Part shown: positions 1-9,453 of the stretch, piece after piece
Layout of the letters: the number at the start of each line of letters is the position of its first letter
Position numbering within the stretch: the first letter of the stretch is position 1
NCBI RefSeq assembly: GCF_025061645.1
Contig: NZ_JANYMP010000036.1
Coordinates: 28,447-89,256 of the forward strand
DNA length: 60,810 nucleotides
Reading direction: 5' to 3'
Origin: Umezawaea endophytica
GTDB taxonomy: Bacteria; Actinomycetota; Actinomycetes; Mycobacteriales; Pseudonocardiaceae
Made by a program: the position numbers and the translations under genes
Notes under the pieces: generated by a model
What the model was told of the DNA's origin: nothing
Database searches by the model: none
What the model saw: only the letters and a program-made list of their open reading frames with translations

Positions 1-461
1 CGGCGCCTGGCCCCGCAGCACCCCGCGCGGGTTCGCACCACCTGCGTGCGTAAGACCGCTTCACAGACAGCGCCGTCACGCCTGCCCTCGGGTGGACCTG
101 GGGCGCCGCACCGCGGCGGGAGCTTTCGTGATGGCCGAAGAGTGTCGATCATGCTGTGCTCAGGGGTGAGTTTCCGGGCTGATGACGTGGCGGGTTGCCC
201 AGCTGAACCAGCGGTCGGTCAGCGCTAGACCGGCCACTCCTGATGCGGTGCCAGCTTGGACACAGACGGACGAACGAGGCTGGCGAAGGACAACCCGGTA
301 ATGCCCTCGGTTTCTCGGCCATGTGCAGTGCGGATCGTGCCGTTGCGATGGCGTTCGGTGCCAGCCGGTAGTACCGGCGTCGGGGCGTTGCGGTTGGATC
401 AGCACGGAGTCGTCGCCTCAACGGCGTCCGTGCTGATCTGACCTGGCCCCAGGCGTGCGGG
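1..461. other. No gene recognised
   Basis: Only short, low-information reading frames occur on both strands, none with a domain or convincing ribosome binding site. I see no transposase similarity or RNA gene. The stretch sits downstream of the MerR-type gene that reads leftwards from 833. Confidence 0.5.
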
Positions 462-833
462 TCACACGCCCCGCAGCGGCGGGTAGGGGTCGCCCGCCCG
501 GTGCTGGGACTTGTTGGCGTCCCTGGCTTCCTGGAGCTGGTCCTCCAGGGTCACGATGCGGCAGGCCGCGTCCAGTCCGGTGCCCTGGTCCACCAGTTCC
601 CGGACGCGGGCGGCCAAGCGCAGTTGGTAGCGGGAGTACCGCCGATGTCCACCGGTCGAGCGCTGCGGCTCGATCAGCTTCGCTTCACCGAGGCTGCGCA
701 GGAACCCGGCGGAGGTGTTGAGCATCTCCGCCGCTCGGCCCATGGTGTAGGCCGGGTAGTGGTCGTCGTCGAACCTGTCGGTCGCGGCCGTCTGCTCCGG
801 GACCTGGTCTTCACCGTTTTCTTCTGGGGTCAT
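462..833 (-). CDS. MerR-family transcriptional regulator (short form)
   Basis: A 123-residue protein with an acidic N-terminal tail and a MerR-type winged helix-turn-helix from about residue 28 (YTMGRAAEMLNTSAGFLRSL, then GGHRRYSRYQL). A helical segment follows (LEDQLQEARDANK) and there is no effector domain. This layout, with FLRSLGEAKLI replacing the usual RYYE motif, is common for small MerR regulators of actinobacteria. GGAGG lies 5 nt before the ATG at 833. A perfect 13-bp hairpin sits just upstream of that site, so it is either in the 5' untranslated region or terminates an earlier transcript. The target genes are unknown; no conserved neighbour is visible. Confidence 0.85.
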   Translation of the reverse strand: MTPEENGEDQVPEQTAATDRFDDDHYPAYTMGRAAEMLNTSAGFLRSLGEAKLIEPQRSTGGHRRYSRYQLRLAARVRELVDQGTGLDAACRIVTLEDQLQEARDANKSQHRAGDPYPPLRGV

Positions 834-851
834 CGAACCTCCGCATCACGA

Positions 852-881
852 GGGGCCCCGGCGCAGTAGCGCCGGGGCCCC
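852..881. terminator. Perfect 13-bp GC hairpin upstream of the MerR gene
   Basis: GGGGCCCCGGCGC and its exact complement flank the loop AGTA. On the plus strand it is followed by a G/T-rich run, and on the minus strand by the MerR ribosome binding site about 20 nt later. It may be a terminator, or a structured leader of the MerR mRNA. Confidence 0.6.
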
Positions 882-2030
882 GGGGTTGTTGGGTTTCACT
901 GTCCACCTAGCCGACCGTGAGATCGGCTTCCTCTGTCCGCGTGACCCGCACTAGAAGCGGGCACTGCGGGGATCGCGTGTGCGTAACCGAAGACCACCTT
1001 CCAATCCGATGGAACCGCGGCACCTGCTCGGCGGAGTTCAGCCGAAAACAGGCGATCCGATGGCGTGCAACCCTTCCCTTCTCCTCTGATCACCAATTCG
1101 TGCATTCTCACGCGACGGTCGGCACCGGTCCTGATGCACATGCCGGAATCACCTCACCGACCATCCTTGACCACCTGCCTGGAGCCCCTTCGACCGATCG
1201 GCTCCGGCACACCTGGCCGTCCTGCGCCAACTGTCGTTCACCTGCGGTCGTGCGCTTGCTGTTCCACTCGGCCGCCGGCGCTACTCCCGCCGGCAACCCC
1301 TGGTCCACTGCCGCGAAGCCCCTTCTCTGCCTGGCTCCAGCATGTCCGACCGTCTTGCCTTGACCTCACGGGTAGTTCGTCATCTCCCGTGCCACTGACT
1401 TTCTCTCTTCTAACGAGGAGAACACTACACACAGCCGCCAGTGAATGTCTACCTCCGCCAGCGCAGATTTACCCGTTCGAGTGGCGCAGCAGTTCTCACC
1501 TGCGGCGATGCGGGCGCTCGGCTCGTCGCGTCATGACGCCGACCGCGAGGTCGCGGTCGGCGGCGGGTCAGCCGCTGTCGTTGTGCAACCTTCATCGGGG
1601 TGCAGTTCCGAACTGGCTGATCGACCCGACATCGAACCTCGCGCGATCGTTGACCCGACATGGCCGGCCAGTGGTGCGGATCGACGACCGGCCGGGTAGC
1701 TGGGTGTGCCGGGTTCGACAACATGAGCCCGGTAGGGCCCGAACGTGGCCTGGTCAGGCTCGACGTTCGCGTTGAACAGCCAGCGCTGGCGGTCGGTCTG
1801 ATTACTGGTAGAAGGGCGTGGTGCGAGCCCATATGGGCACCGCGGGTCCGCAGGGCTCGCACCACCGCTCGCCACCCGAGGGCCGGCGCGGTGCCGCACC
1901 CGATCCAACCTCGCACCTGCCGGCGCGCAATGCCCGCCAGTACGCCGAACGGGGCTAGTGGCCCGTCTCGGAGGGTTCACCCGGTAATCGATCGGTTGGG
2001 CTGATCGGCGAGGCTGGTCCCGCATGTCGC
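882..2030. other. Gene-poor stretch, probably decayed
   Basis: Several open frames span it but their translations are Pro/Ser/Arg-rich and look like non-coding shadows. One minus-strand stretch around 1690-1800 reads like real protein (QRWLFNANVEPDQATFGPYR), so a gene remnant is possible, but I cannot name it. No RNA gene was seen. Confidence 0.4.
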
Positions 2031-2450
2031 GTGCGGGAGGTGGCTGTGGCTCGTCGTCCGAGCGTGTTCGTCAGGCCGTCATCGATGGAAGAGGGTCGGA
2101 AACTGCAGCGGATCACCAGATGGAGCGGCGGGCGGAGTCGGATGATCGTTGAGGCGATCCGTGCGCGGATCTGCATGATCGCCCGGGCTAAGCCCGCCGA
2201 CTGGGGCATCAGCGCGTTCTCCACCTGGTCACTGGCGAAGCTGCGCGACCATCTGCTCGACCGCGGCACCGTCGCCGCGGTCAGTCGGGAAACGCTGCGC
2301 CGCATCCTGCGCGACGCCGGTGTCTCCTGGCAGGTCACCACCATCTGGAAAGCGTCCACCGACCCGGACTTCCTCGTGAAGATGCACCGCATTCTCGACC
2401 TCTACGATCATCCGCCCTGCGACGGGCGGGTGATCTGCGTCGACGGGTTC
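2031..2450 (+). pseudogene. IS630-family transposase remnant
   Basis: The frame opens with MREVAVARRPSVFVR, then jumps to the second helix-turn-helix part (WSLAKLRDHLLDRGTVAAVS, ETLRRILRDAGVSWQ) and ends in LDLYDHPPCDGRVICVDGF. That is the start of the DDE catalytic domain, where intact relatives continue with a DEFGPLNL-like motif. About 50 residues after LQRIT are missing, and the catalytic half is absent. The break at 2450/2451 coincides exactly with a GTGCGCC sequence typical of the 5' end of a group II intron. It is inactive as a transposase. Family placement rests on recalled family sequence patterns, not on a search. Confidence 0.75.
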
Positions 2451-2900
2451 GTGCGCCACGAGGCGCTGAGTGACCGAGCGAGGTGAAGGGACCTCGCTGC
2501 TGGGCTGTCGCAGCAGCCTGGGCGAAGCTGAGGGCAGCCTGATCCAGGGGACGCTGGTGAGGGTGGGAAGCAGCCCTGACAACGACGGGACGAGTTGGAA
2601 CCGCCAGACGGCTCGGGTCCGGCAAGCAAGACAAGTAAGGTGTAACGAGAGTGAACCAGTGCTAAAGCCTTGTCATCGACGCACCGGCTCCAACCTGGTG
2701 GATGCGGGCCGGGACGCAGCGCATGACCGCCATGGATGGTCAACTCCGGAGCCAGTTGAATTCGCTGGTGAGGAGGCCACGTCGAATGTCTGCGGCGTAG
2801 ATGTGGCGATGCTGCCGGGGCACCAGACTGGACACCTCCCTTGTCGATCGGTCACACAGTGAGCGTGGGAACCGCTCGCGGTCGCCCTTCCGACTGGCCT
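2451..2900 (+). mobile_element. 5' fragment of a bacterial group II intron
   Basis: Right after the transposase codon TTC the sequence becomes non-coding and begins GTGCGCC, matching the GUGYG 5' boundary of group II introns. Several stretches resemble intron domain I: GAAGCTGAGGGCAGCC, AAGTAAGGTGTAACGAGAGTG, and GAGCGTGGGAACC near 2861-2876. No reverse transcriptase frame and no domain V/VI sequence follow, because the next recognisable DNA is another transposase tail and then the NB-ARC gene. The right limit is approximate. It is a truncated, immobile remnant; inspection suggests this and covariance modelling would settle it. Confidence 0.6.
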
Positions 2901-2916
2901 GCCAGGTCAGTCACGG

Positions 2917-3000
2917 GCAGACAACACCCGACGGCGCCACTCCCGCCTCGGCCAGCGGTCCCCGATCGACTACAAGAAAAGCCTGCTGCCAACACCGCTA
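2917..3000 (+). pseudogene. C-terminal tail of an IS3-family transposase (OrfB)
   Basis: The frame starting at 2917 reads ADNTRRRHSRLGQRSPIDY followed by KKS, the characteristic end of IS3-type OrfB (YNTRRRHS-LG--SP-DYE). No upstream part of the integrase core is present. It abuts the intron fragment on one side and the 3' end of the NB-ARC gene on the other, so three unrelated broken elements are packed into 1 kb. Confidence 0.5.
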
Positions 3001-3057
3001 GGCGACCCACGCCGCATAACCCCGCGTCCAGCAGCCGAGGTGAAGTCCCGCTCCGGG

Positions 3058-5166
3058 CTACCCCCTCGAACGGATCCGGATGACTTCAGCCTGCGGGTCT
3101 CCGAGCTTGTTGTACAGCGTGAGCGCGGCACGCCAGTGCTCGGTGGCCGCTTCCGCGTGGCCGGTGTGGTCGAGGACGGCTCCGAGGCGCTCGTGGGCTA
3201 TCGCTTCGCCGTGCCAGTACTCGACGGTGCGGTGGATGGCGAGTGCCTCCTCGGCATATGCGATCGCTTGGTCAAACTGGCCGAGGCTGTCGTGGACCAA
3301 GCTGAGGTCGTTCAGCGTGTTGCCGACGTTTCGCTGGTCCCCGTGGTCACGGCGGATCTCGAGTGCTCGGTGCAGCTTGGGCAGCGCCTGGTCGAACTCG
3401 CCGAGACTGTGGTGCGCCCGCGCCAGCAGGTTCAAAGCCGTCGCTTCACCCCAGGCGTCGCTTTCCTCGAGGTGGATCGTCAGGGATTCATGGAGCGTGG
3501 CGACGGCTTCGGCATTCCGGCCAAGTAGGTTGTAGACACCGCCGATGTCGCGCAGGGCCCATGCTTCGCCCCATCGAACCCCGGTCTCGCGCCAACCGGC
3601 GAGCGCCAATTGGAAGTACTTCAGTGCGGTCTCGTACTGCCGCAGTTCGCGGTGGGCGAGCGCGATGCTGTTCTGCAGCCACGCCTCGGCAAGCCGATCG
3701 TCGTCGTGCCGCGCCGACGCCAAGCCGACTTGATGGGTGGTCACCCAGTCGGCCAGTGGCCTGCGGACAAGGCAGAACGCGAACAGCGCGACAGGCATCT
3801 GCCAGGCGAGGGTGTGCTCGCCCATTTCGGCTGCCTGGCGGATCGCGGCCACCAGGTTCGCCTGCTCGGAGCCACACCAGTGGAGGGCCGTCAGCCGGTC
3901 GGGAAAGGCTGGCGCGGGAGCGATGGGCTCGGGAATGCTGATCGGGATACGAGAGAAATGCGGAGTGATGACCTGGGCTGCGGCCTCGCTGGAGTACGCA
4001 TACCAGGTGAAAAGGCGATGCAACGCGGCCTGGTGGTCTGTTTCGGACTCTTCGTACTCGGCGCACTGCGCGGCGTAGACACGCAACAGGTCATGAAAAC
4101 GAAAGCGGTACGGGCCGTTGACCTGCAGTAGATGTGCGCCCACCAACTTGTCTAACAGCCGCCGGGCTTTCAGCGCCGTGACCCCGGCCAGCACAGCTGC
4201 GGCGGCACTACTGATGTCCGGGCCGCTGACCAGGCCCAGCAACCGGAACATACGCGCGGCATCCGGCTGGAGTGAATGGTAGGACCAGGAGAACACGGCG
4301 CGCACATTCGTGAACTCGTCGTCCCCTGTGTCAAGCGCGTTAAGTCGCTCACGCTCTTCAGCGAGCTCTTCGACAAGGTCGGCGACCGTGAGATGAGGGC
4401 TTGCCACTAGGCGTTCCGCCGCAACCCGCAAGGCCAGTGGCAGGTGGTCGCAGTATCCGGCCAGCTTGGCGGTGCTGGTGGGATCGTCGCGGACACGGTC
4501 ACCGACGACCTGTTCGAGCAGTTCGATCGCACGTTCCGGCGACAGGATGTCCAACGGCATGCGGTGTGCTCCTTCTTTGATCATCAGCCCAGTCAGGTGG
4601 CTGCGACTGGTGACCACTACTCGACAGGTCGGCGAGCCAGGCAACAACGGACGAATCTGCTCGGCCGTCGCGGCATTGTCCAGTACTACCAGGATCCGCC
4701 GGCCATGCAGCATGGAGCGGTAGAGGGCAGCCTTGGCGTCCAGTGCAACCGGAAGCCGCTCCCCGGCCACACCGAGCGCGCGCAGCACATGGTCGAGCCC
4801 TTCGGAAGCGCTGAGCGAACGTTCCACGTGGTAGCCCCGCAGGTCGAGGTAAAGGTCGCCGTCCGGAAACCGTTCCCGCACCTGATGCGCCCAATGCGCC
4901 GCGAGTGTCGTCTTGCCCACCCCGCCAGTCCCCGCGATCACTTCAGCCGGTGCCGCGCGGTCATGTGGCGTGTCAAGCCAGACATGCAAACGCGCTATGT
5001 GTTTCTCCCGATCGACGAAGTGCCTGACATCAGGCGGCAACTGTCTCGGAACCGGCAGCTCACTACCAGCAATGTGATGTATGTGCAAGCCGCCAGTGAT
5101 GTCACGAGCCTGCACGACATTGGTGGCAGAACCGGGTAACTCGTTGTGCGTATCGCCCTTGCCCAC
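3058..5166 (-). CDS. NB-ARC ATPase with C-terminal TPR repeats (STAND family)
   Basis: A 702-residue signal-transducing ATPase without an N-terminal DNA-binding domain. A short leader (NELPGSATNVVQARDITGG, residues 8-26) precedes the NB-ARC core: P-loop GTGGVGKTT (79-87), Walker B-like ILVVLDN, sensor VVVTSRSHL, LPLALR, and an MHD-like HDLLRVYA. A winged helix and about six TPR-like repeats follow (DQALPKLHRALEIRR, DQAIAYAEEALAIHR). The leader resembles that of the ATPase at 51806. I chose GTG at 5166 because AGGAAGG lies 6 nt upstream; TTG at 5208 and ATG at 5187 lack a well-spaced site. The family acts by nucleotide-driven oligomerisation; the trigger and output here are unknown. Confidence 0.85.
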   Translation of the reverse strand: MGKGDTHNELPGSATNVVQARDITGGLHIHHIAGSELPVPRQLPPDVRHFVDREKHIARLHVWLDTPHDRAAPAEVIAGTGGVGKTTLAAHWAHQVRERFPDGDLYLDLRGYHVERSLSASEGLDHVLRALGVAGERLPVALDAKAALYRSMLHGRRILVVLDNAATAEQIRPLLPGSPTCRVVVTSRSHLTGLMIKEGAHRMPLDILSPERAIELLEQVVGDRVRDDPTSTAKLAGYCDHLPLALRVAAERLVASPHLTVADLVEELAEERERLNALDTGDDEFTNVRAVFSWSYHSLQPDAARMFRLLGLVSGPDISSAAAAVLAGVTALKARRLLDKLVGAHLLQVNGPYRFRFHDLLRVYAAQCAEYEESETDHQAALHRLFTWYAYSSEAAAQVITPHFSRIPISIPEPIAPAPAFPDRLTALHWCGSEQANLVAAIRQAAEMGEHTLAWQMPVALFAFCLVRRPLADWVTTHQVGLASARHDDDRLAEAWLQNSIALAHRELRQYETALKYFQLALAGWRETGVRWGEAWALRDIGGVYNLLGRNAEAVATLHESLTIHLEESDAWGEATALNLLARAHHSLGEFDQALPKLHRALEIRRDHGDQRNVGNTLNDLSLVHDSLGQFDQAIAYAEEALAIHRTVEYWHGEAIAHERLGAVLDHTGHAEAATEHWRAALTLYNKLGDPQAEVIRIRSRG

Positions 5167-5805
5167 ATTGGCCTTCCTGGTCAACATCAGGAAACAAAGA
5201 AGGTGCAACCTCCAAACCTACCGACCCCCAAACATCCCTGTCACCAACTTGGCGAAGAAGCCCTCCAGTTACCTCATACGTCCACCCCGCTACTCCAAAC
5301 GCCGGACCAGAAGGCCGAGGAACATAAGAAAATGACGAGATGAGGACTACGCTGGTCGAGCAAACGTAACCACGCCGGTTGATGCAACAACCGCAAAGTA
5401 GAATGTAGACGCCGGCCATGCACCACATGGGTCAATACCACTAACTTAAGTGATGTTTTCGCAGGTCAATGCCGATATTGCATGTTGAAAGGTTGCTGGC
5501 AGACCGGCTGCCGGTCCGCCAGTTGCACCCACATGACCTGGGCGTTCATCCAGCGCTAGCCAACGCGGTCCTACTTGGACGATCCGGTTACGGTAGTTTG
5601 CGGCACATCGCCTGCTGTGACTGACGTGTCTGACCAGTAAGATCAGTAAAACTGCAGTCCAGAGGGATGGTTGATCTTTACTTGCCCCTGGCGGCACAGA
5701 TGGGCTGCCCGTACGAGAGCAAAGCGCCAGTCCAAGTGTCATCCTTTCGGTTGGTCGTCGCAGATGTGCGGAGACGTCGACCTGCTGCTCGTTACAGTCG
5801 AGCGG
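5167..5805. other. Intergenic region between divergent ATPase genes
   Basis: About 640 bp separate the NB-ARC gene (leftward) from the NACHT gene (rightward). The first 300 bp are AT-richer than their surroundings and should hold at least one promoter. A motif at 5431-5450 ending AATACCACTAACTTAAG recurs nearly exactly at 12996-13016 and may be an IS end. I see no gene. Confidence 0.5.
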
Positions 5806-8800
5806 ATGACCAAGCACGCGGTGGTGGCGGCCTTGATCGCTGCGGTCGTCACGTCGGGGCTCGCGATCGCCGTCAACCTCGCCACGGACCTCAAGGACAG
5901 CGCGTGGGCCTGGGTCGCGGTCGGCTTGCTCACGGTGCTCAGCGCAGTGGCGACGCTCCGCCTCACCTCGTCCTCCGGTGAGCCGGCCCGGATCGACCTC
6001 GACCGTGTGGCACACGACCTCGCCGAGCGTTCGAAGGACGCGTGGGACCGAGCGCTGCGCCACCGCGGTGTGCGGCGCGACCGGCTGATCGAGGTGCCCT
6101 GGGACACGATCTCGGTGAATCGGCGGCTCGAGGAGACGCTCCTGCCCTGGGGTGGCTCGGACGAAGACGTGGCGGGCGTGGCCGCGGTGCTGCTGAGGCG
6201 ACGGGCGTGCCTGCTCGTCGCAGGGCCTGCCGGTGCGGGCAAGTCGTCGCTGGCCCGGCGGCTCGCGATCGCCTGCGTCACGCAACGCGATGAGCGCGAC
6301 CCGGTGCCAATCCTGGTGCTCGTTCCGACCTGGACGCTGGGGGAGTCGATCCCGCGGTGGCTGGAGCGGCAGCTGGTCGCCGCCGACCCCGGCCTCGCCC
6401 GACGGAGATCCACCGCACGGGATCTGGTCGAGCAGCACCGCGTCTTCCCGGTGCTTGACGGCCTCGACGAGCTGCCGGCGCGATCCAGGGCGGTCTTCGT
6501 CGAAGCACTGGCCGACTGGCTGCCAGACGACGCGCCCCTCGTGGTGACGTGCCGGGCGGACGACGCGGACCAGCCGCACGACGCGGACGACCTCCCGATC
6601 GACGCGGTGCTCGTGCTGCGCCCGATCGATCGGGACGAGATGGCAGGGGTGGTGGCGAGGTCGTCTCGGACCGGGTGCGCCGCCGCGTGGACCACGTTGT
6701 TGGACACCCCGCACGTGGCGGAGGCGCTCTCCCGACCACTCATGCTTTCCTTGGCGGTCGAGGGGTACCGCGACCGCGATCCCGCCGAGCTGGGACGGCT
6801 GCCTGACCGGGCGGCGGTGGAAGACCGCCTCCTCGGCGCGTTCCTGCGCACCGTGGCGCGCAGGCGCGGCAACGTGCCGGACCCGACCGTGCGTGACCAC
6901 TCCGCTGACCGCACGTCGCGTCGGCTTACCTTCCTGGCGCGGCACCTCGACCGGCTCGGCACGACCGACCTGCGCTGGTGGGAACTGAGGTCTGCGGTGC
7001 CGCGCGGTCGCTTCATGATCGCCGTGTTCGTCGCGGTCGGACTCGTGGTGGCGGCGGTGGCAACCGCCTGGGTGGGACCCGGTCAGGCCGCGTTGATGGG
7101 CTTGGCAGGCGGTGGGCTGGCGTGGCTGGAACTCGATCGTCTCCGCCCGCCGCTGCTGCCCCAACGGCTCGGGCGGGTGGACCTCCGCGACGCGGCCCGG
7201 TCGCTTCGACCGGGCCTGTGGCGGCGGTTCGCGACAGGCGCACTCATCGGGGCGTCGCTGCCCTGGCCGTTGGGCGCGGCCACGTGGCTGACGTGGCAGC
7301 TCTCACCGGGGTTCACCCGTCAAGCGCTCGGTGGTGGCGGCATTTTCCCGAACCTGCTCGTTGCCGATCCGATCTTCCTGCTGGTGTCCATGAGCACGGT
7401 TCTCGGTGTCGCCGTGGGTGGGTTCTTCGCCTTCCGACTGGCCGAGGACCCCGAACTCCTGCTGTTCAAGGAGAACGTGCTCGGCAGGGTGGAGCCCCTG
7501 ACCTCGCCGAACCAGCCGGTGGAACTCGGCCTGGGAGCGGGCCCGCGGCACACGCTGGGGCAGGATCGGGCCTGGTCGCTGCTGCTCCTCGGCACAGCGG
7601 TGGCGGTGCCGACCCTCCTCGTCCTGATCATGACCGCCGCTCCCGCGAACGCCCGCGAGGGGTTCGGGCCCATTGGGTGGGTGCAGGACAACCCGCAGTC
7701 GTCGACCCTGTTGTTGATCACCGCCTACGCGCTGGACGTGTGCTACCGCTCCGAGTGGGTGTGGTTCGTCGGTGCACGCGCCGTGCTCGCCATCCGCGGC
7801 GAGATGCCGTTCCGGTTCGTGCGCTTCCTGGACGAGATGGAATCGTGGGACGTGCTGCGCAGGGAGAGCGACGCGCACCGGTTCCGACACGACCTCCTGC
7901 GGACCTGGTTGCTCAAGCAGGCAGCGAAGGACCGCTTCCGCACGCTCGACCCGCGCCCGCAGCGCCTTCTGCGCTTGCTCGCACAGCACCCCGGCTCCGA
8001 CTTCGACACGAAACTCGCCGCCACCCTGGCCGGCATAACACCGGCCAGGGTGGCCAAGGATCTCGCCCCGGCCCGCCAGGCCCACCTGCTGCTGGCCGGT
8101 GACGCCCGTTATCAGTGGACCTCCGGCAGCCGCGCGGCAGTACTCGAACTCGCGGACCCGTGCCGGGACACCGTCACCGCGCGTCGCGTCCGCGACCACT
8201 ACCGGGATCTGCTCGTGCCGAACCCGCGCGAGGAACCGGTCTCCGGGCGACTCGCGCTGCGCCTCGACGAACAGGGGCAGGCGGCCCTCCGGTTGGAGGT
8301 GGACAACGTCTTGGCGTGCGTCCGCGACGCTGCCGCTGACGGGGACTTCGCGTACGTGGCCGAAGTGTCCGTGCTCGTCCTGCCTTACCTGGCCGAGTGG
8401 AACCTGGCCTCGGCCGGGCTCCACCTGCTCGACGACGTCCTGGCGCGCGATCTCCCGGAAGCGGTCGAACTCCCGCTACGCCTGATGTCTGCCTCGTTCG
8501 ACCTGCGGTCGGACGAGGTGGACCGCGTGCTCGCGCTCGCCCGGCGGCTCGGCCACCGCGACCACGAGGCCGCCGCGCTGTGTCTGGCTGCCACGCTGGA
8601 ACCCGGCGGCAGCCACCTGGAGCGGGCTCTCCACCTGGCACAGGGGACAGGCCTCCACGCCACCGTCGTGCTCGCGCAAGCCGGTGCGGCGTACGGAGCG
8701 GACGACCCGGCCGCAGCGCGGAAGCTCTATGCCCGTGCCAGGATCCTCGCGCTGCGCGGCGGCGGGCGTGCCGAGCTGGCCGCTGCATTGAAGGGTGGCG

Positions 8801-9351
8801 GCTGGTGTGTCCTGGTGTTGGGTGATCCGCGCCGAGCCCTGTCCTACCTGAGACCGGCGCTCCGCGTCCAAGCCGGCCTCGGTGCCACCCTGTCGATGGC
8901 ATCGACGGCCTTCGCCGCGGCCGACGCCTGCTGGCAGTTGGCCCGCTACCGCACCATGGAGTTCTACGGGGGCAAGGCGCACCGCGCCGCCGAATCGATC
9001 GCCGAACCAACGCTGGCGGGTGCCGGCCGTTATGCGCAGGGAAAAGCGGTTCTGGCACAAGGCAGGGCTATGGACGCGGTGACCCACCTGCTCGAAGCGC
9101 ACCGGTACCGCACCGTCAAAGGCGCGGTCGTCTCAGCCGCCGTCGTACTCCTCGACCTTGTTAAGGCGCTCGTCCAGGTCGGGCATGACCTGGCAGCGCA
9201 GGGGAAGGACGGCAGATGGGCGTTGGACGAGGCCCGGAAGCGGCTCATCGAGGCCAAGGACGTGTTCGCTGAAGCGGGTGACACCGAGCAGGAGGAGATC
9301 GCCGCCCAGGAGTTGGCTGTGCTGATGGACGAGGTAGGCCTGTGGGCGTGA
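5806..9351 (+). CDS. Membrane-anchored NACHT-type ATPase with helical repeats
   Basis: A 1181-residue protein. Two N-terminal hydrophobic segments (about 5-23 and 33-50) are followed by a NACHT-like NTPase with Walker A GPAGAGKS (140-147) and extended Walker B VFPVLDGLDELP (213-224), whose LDGLDE signature is typical of NACHT. Four or more further hydrophobic segments lie between about 403 and 640 (for example MIAVFVAVGLVVAAVATAW). The C-terminal 500 residues are alpha-helical and TPR-like. ATG 5806 is preferred over the longer frame from 5671, whose first 45 residues look unlike protein and which leaves no membrane anchor at the N-terminus. It is probably a membrane-tethered sensor of the STAND class; the ligand and effector are unknown. 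It stands alone, divergent from an NB-ARC gene. Confidence 0.85.
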   Translation: MTKHAVVAALIAAVVTSGLAIAVNLATDLKDSAWAWVAVGLLTVLSAVATLRLTSSSGEPARIDLDRVAHDLAERSKDAWDRALRHRGVRRDRLIEVPWDTISVNRRLEETLLPWGGSDEDVAGVAAVLLRRRACLLVAGPAGAGKSSLARRLAIACVTQRDERDPVPILVLVPTWTLGESIPRWLERQLVAADPGLARRRSTARDLVEQHRVFPVLDGLDELPARSRAVFVEALADWLPDDAPLVVTCRADDADQPHDADDLPIDAVLVLRPIDRDEMAGVVARSSRTGCAAAWTTLLDTPHVAEALSRPLMLSLAVEGYRDRDPAELGRLPDRAAVEDRLLGAFLRTVARRRGNVPDPTVRDHSADRTSRRLTFLARHLDRLGTTDLRWWELRSAVPRGRFMIAVFVAVGLVVAAVATAWVGPGQAALMGLAGGGLAWLELDRLRPPLLPQRLGRVDLRDAARSLRPGLWRRFATGALIGASLPWPLGAATWLTWQLSPGFTRQALGGGGIFPNLLVADPIFLLVSMSTVLGVAVGGFFAFRLAEDPELLLFKENVLGRVEPLTSPNQPVELGLGAGPRHTLGQDRAWSLLLLGTAVAVPTLLVLIMTAAPANAREGFGPIGWVQDNPQSSTLLLITAYALDVCYRSEWVWFVGARAVLAIRGEMPFRFVRFLDEMESWDVLRRESDAHRFRHDLLRTWLLKQAAKDRFRTLDPRPQRLLRLLAQHPGSDFDTKLAATLAGITPARVAKDLAPARQAHLLLAGDARYQWTSGSRAAVLELADPCRDTVTARRVRDHYRDLLVPNPREEPVSGRLALRLDEQGQAALRLEVDNVLACVRDAAADGDFAYVAEVSVLVLPYLAEWNLASAGLHLLDDVLARDLPEAVELPLRLMSASFDLRSDEVDRVLALARRLGHRDHEAAALCLAATLEPGGSHLERALHLAQGTGLHATVVLAQAGAAYGADDPAAARKLYARARILALRGGGRAELAAALKGGGWCVLVLGDPRRALSYLRPALRVQAGLGATLSMASTAFAAADACWQLARYRTMEFYGGKAHRAAESIAEPTLAGAGRYAQGKAVLAQGRAMDAVTHLLEAHRYRTVKGAVVSAAVVLLDLVKALVQVGHDLAAQGKDGRWALDEARKRLIEAKDVFAEAGDTEQEEIAAQELAVLMDEVGLWA

Positions 9352-9453
9352 CGCACTACTCTGCCTCGCAGCCGCGTGGTATTCCGGCTGGTGGGCAATA
9401 AGATCGTCGATGAACTCGGGCGATACCTGCCACACGACGATCTTGAGACCCTG

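Noticed and set aside
1065-1775. 236-codon plus-strand frame
   Set aside because: Pro/Ser/Arg-rich with no domain, no ribosome binding site and no coding periodicity visible.
5446-7164. 572-codon open frame on the minus strand opposite the NACHT gene
   Set aside because: Arg/His/Gly/Pro-rich, no domain, and exactly antisense to a strongly supported gene; a typical high-GC shadow.
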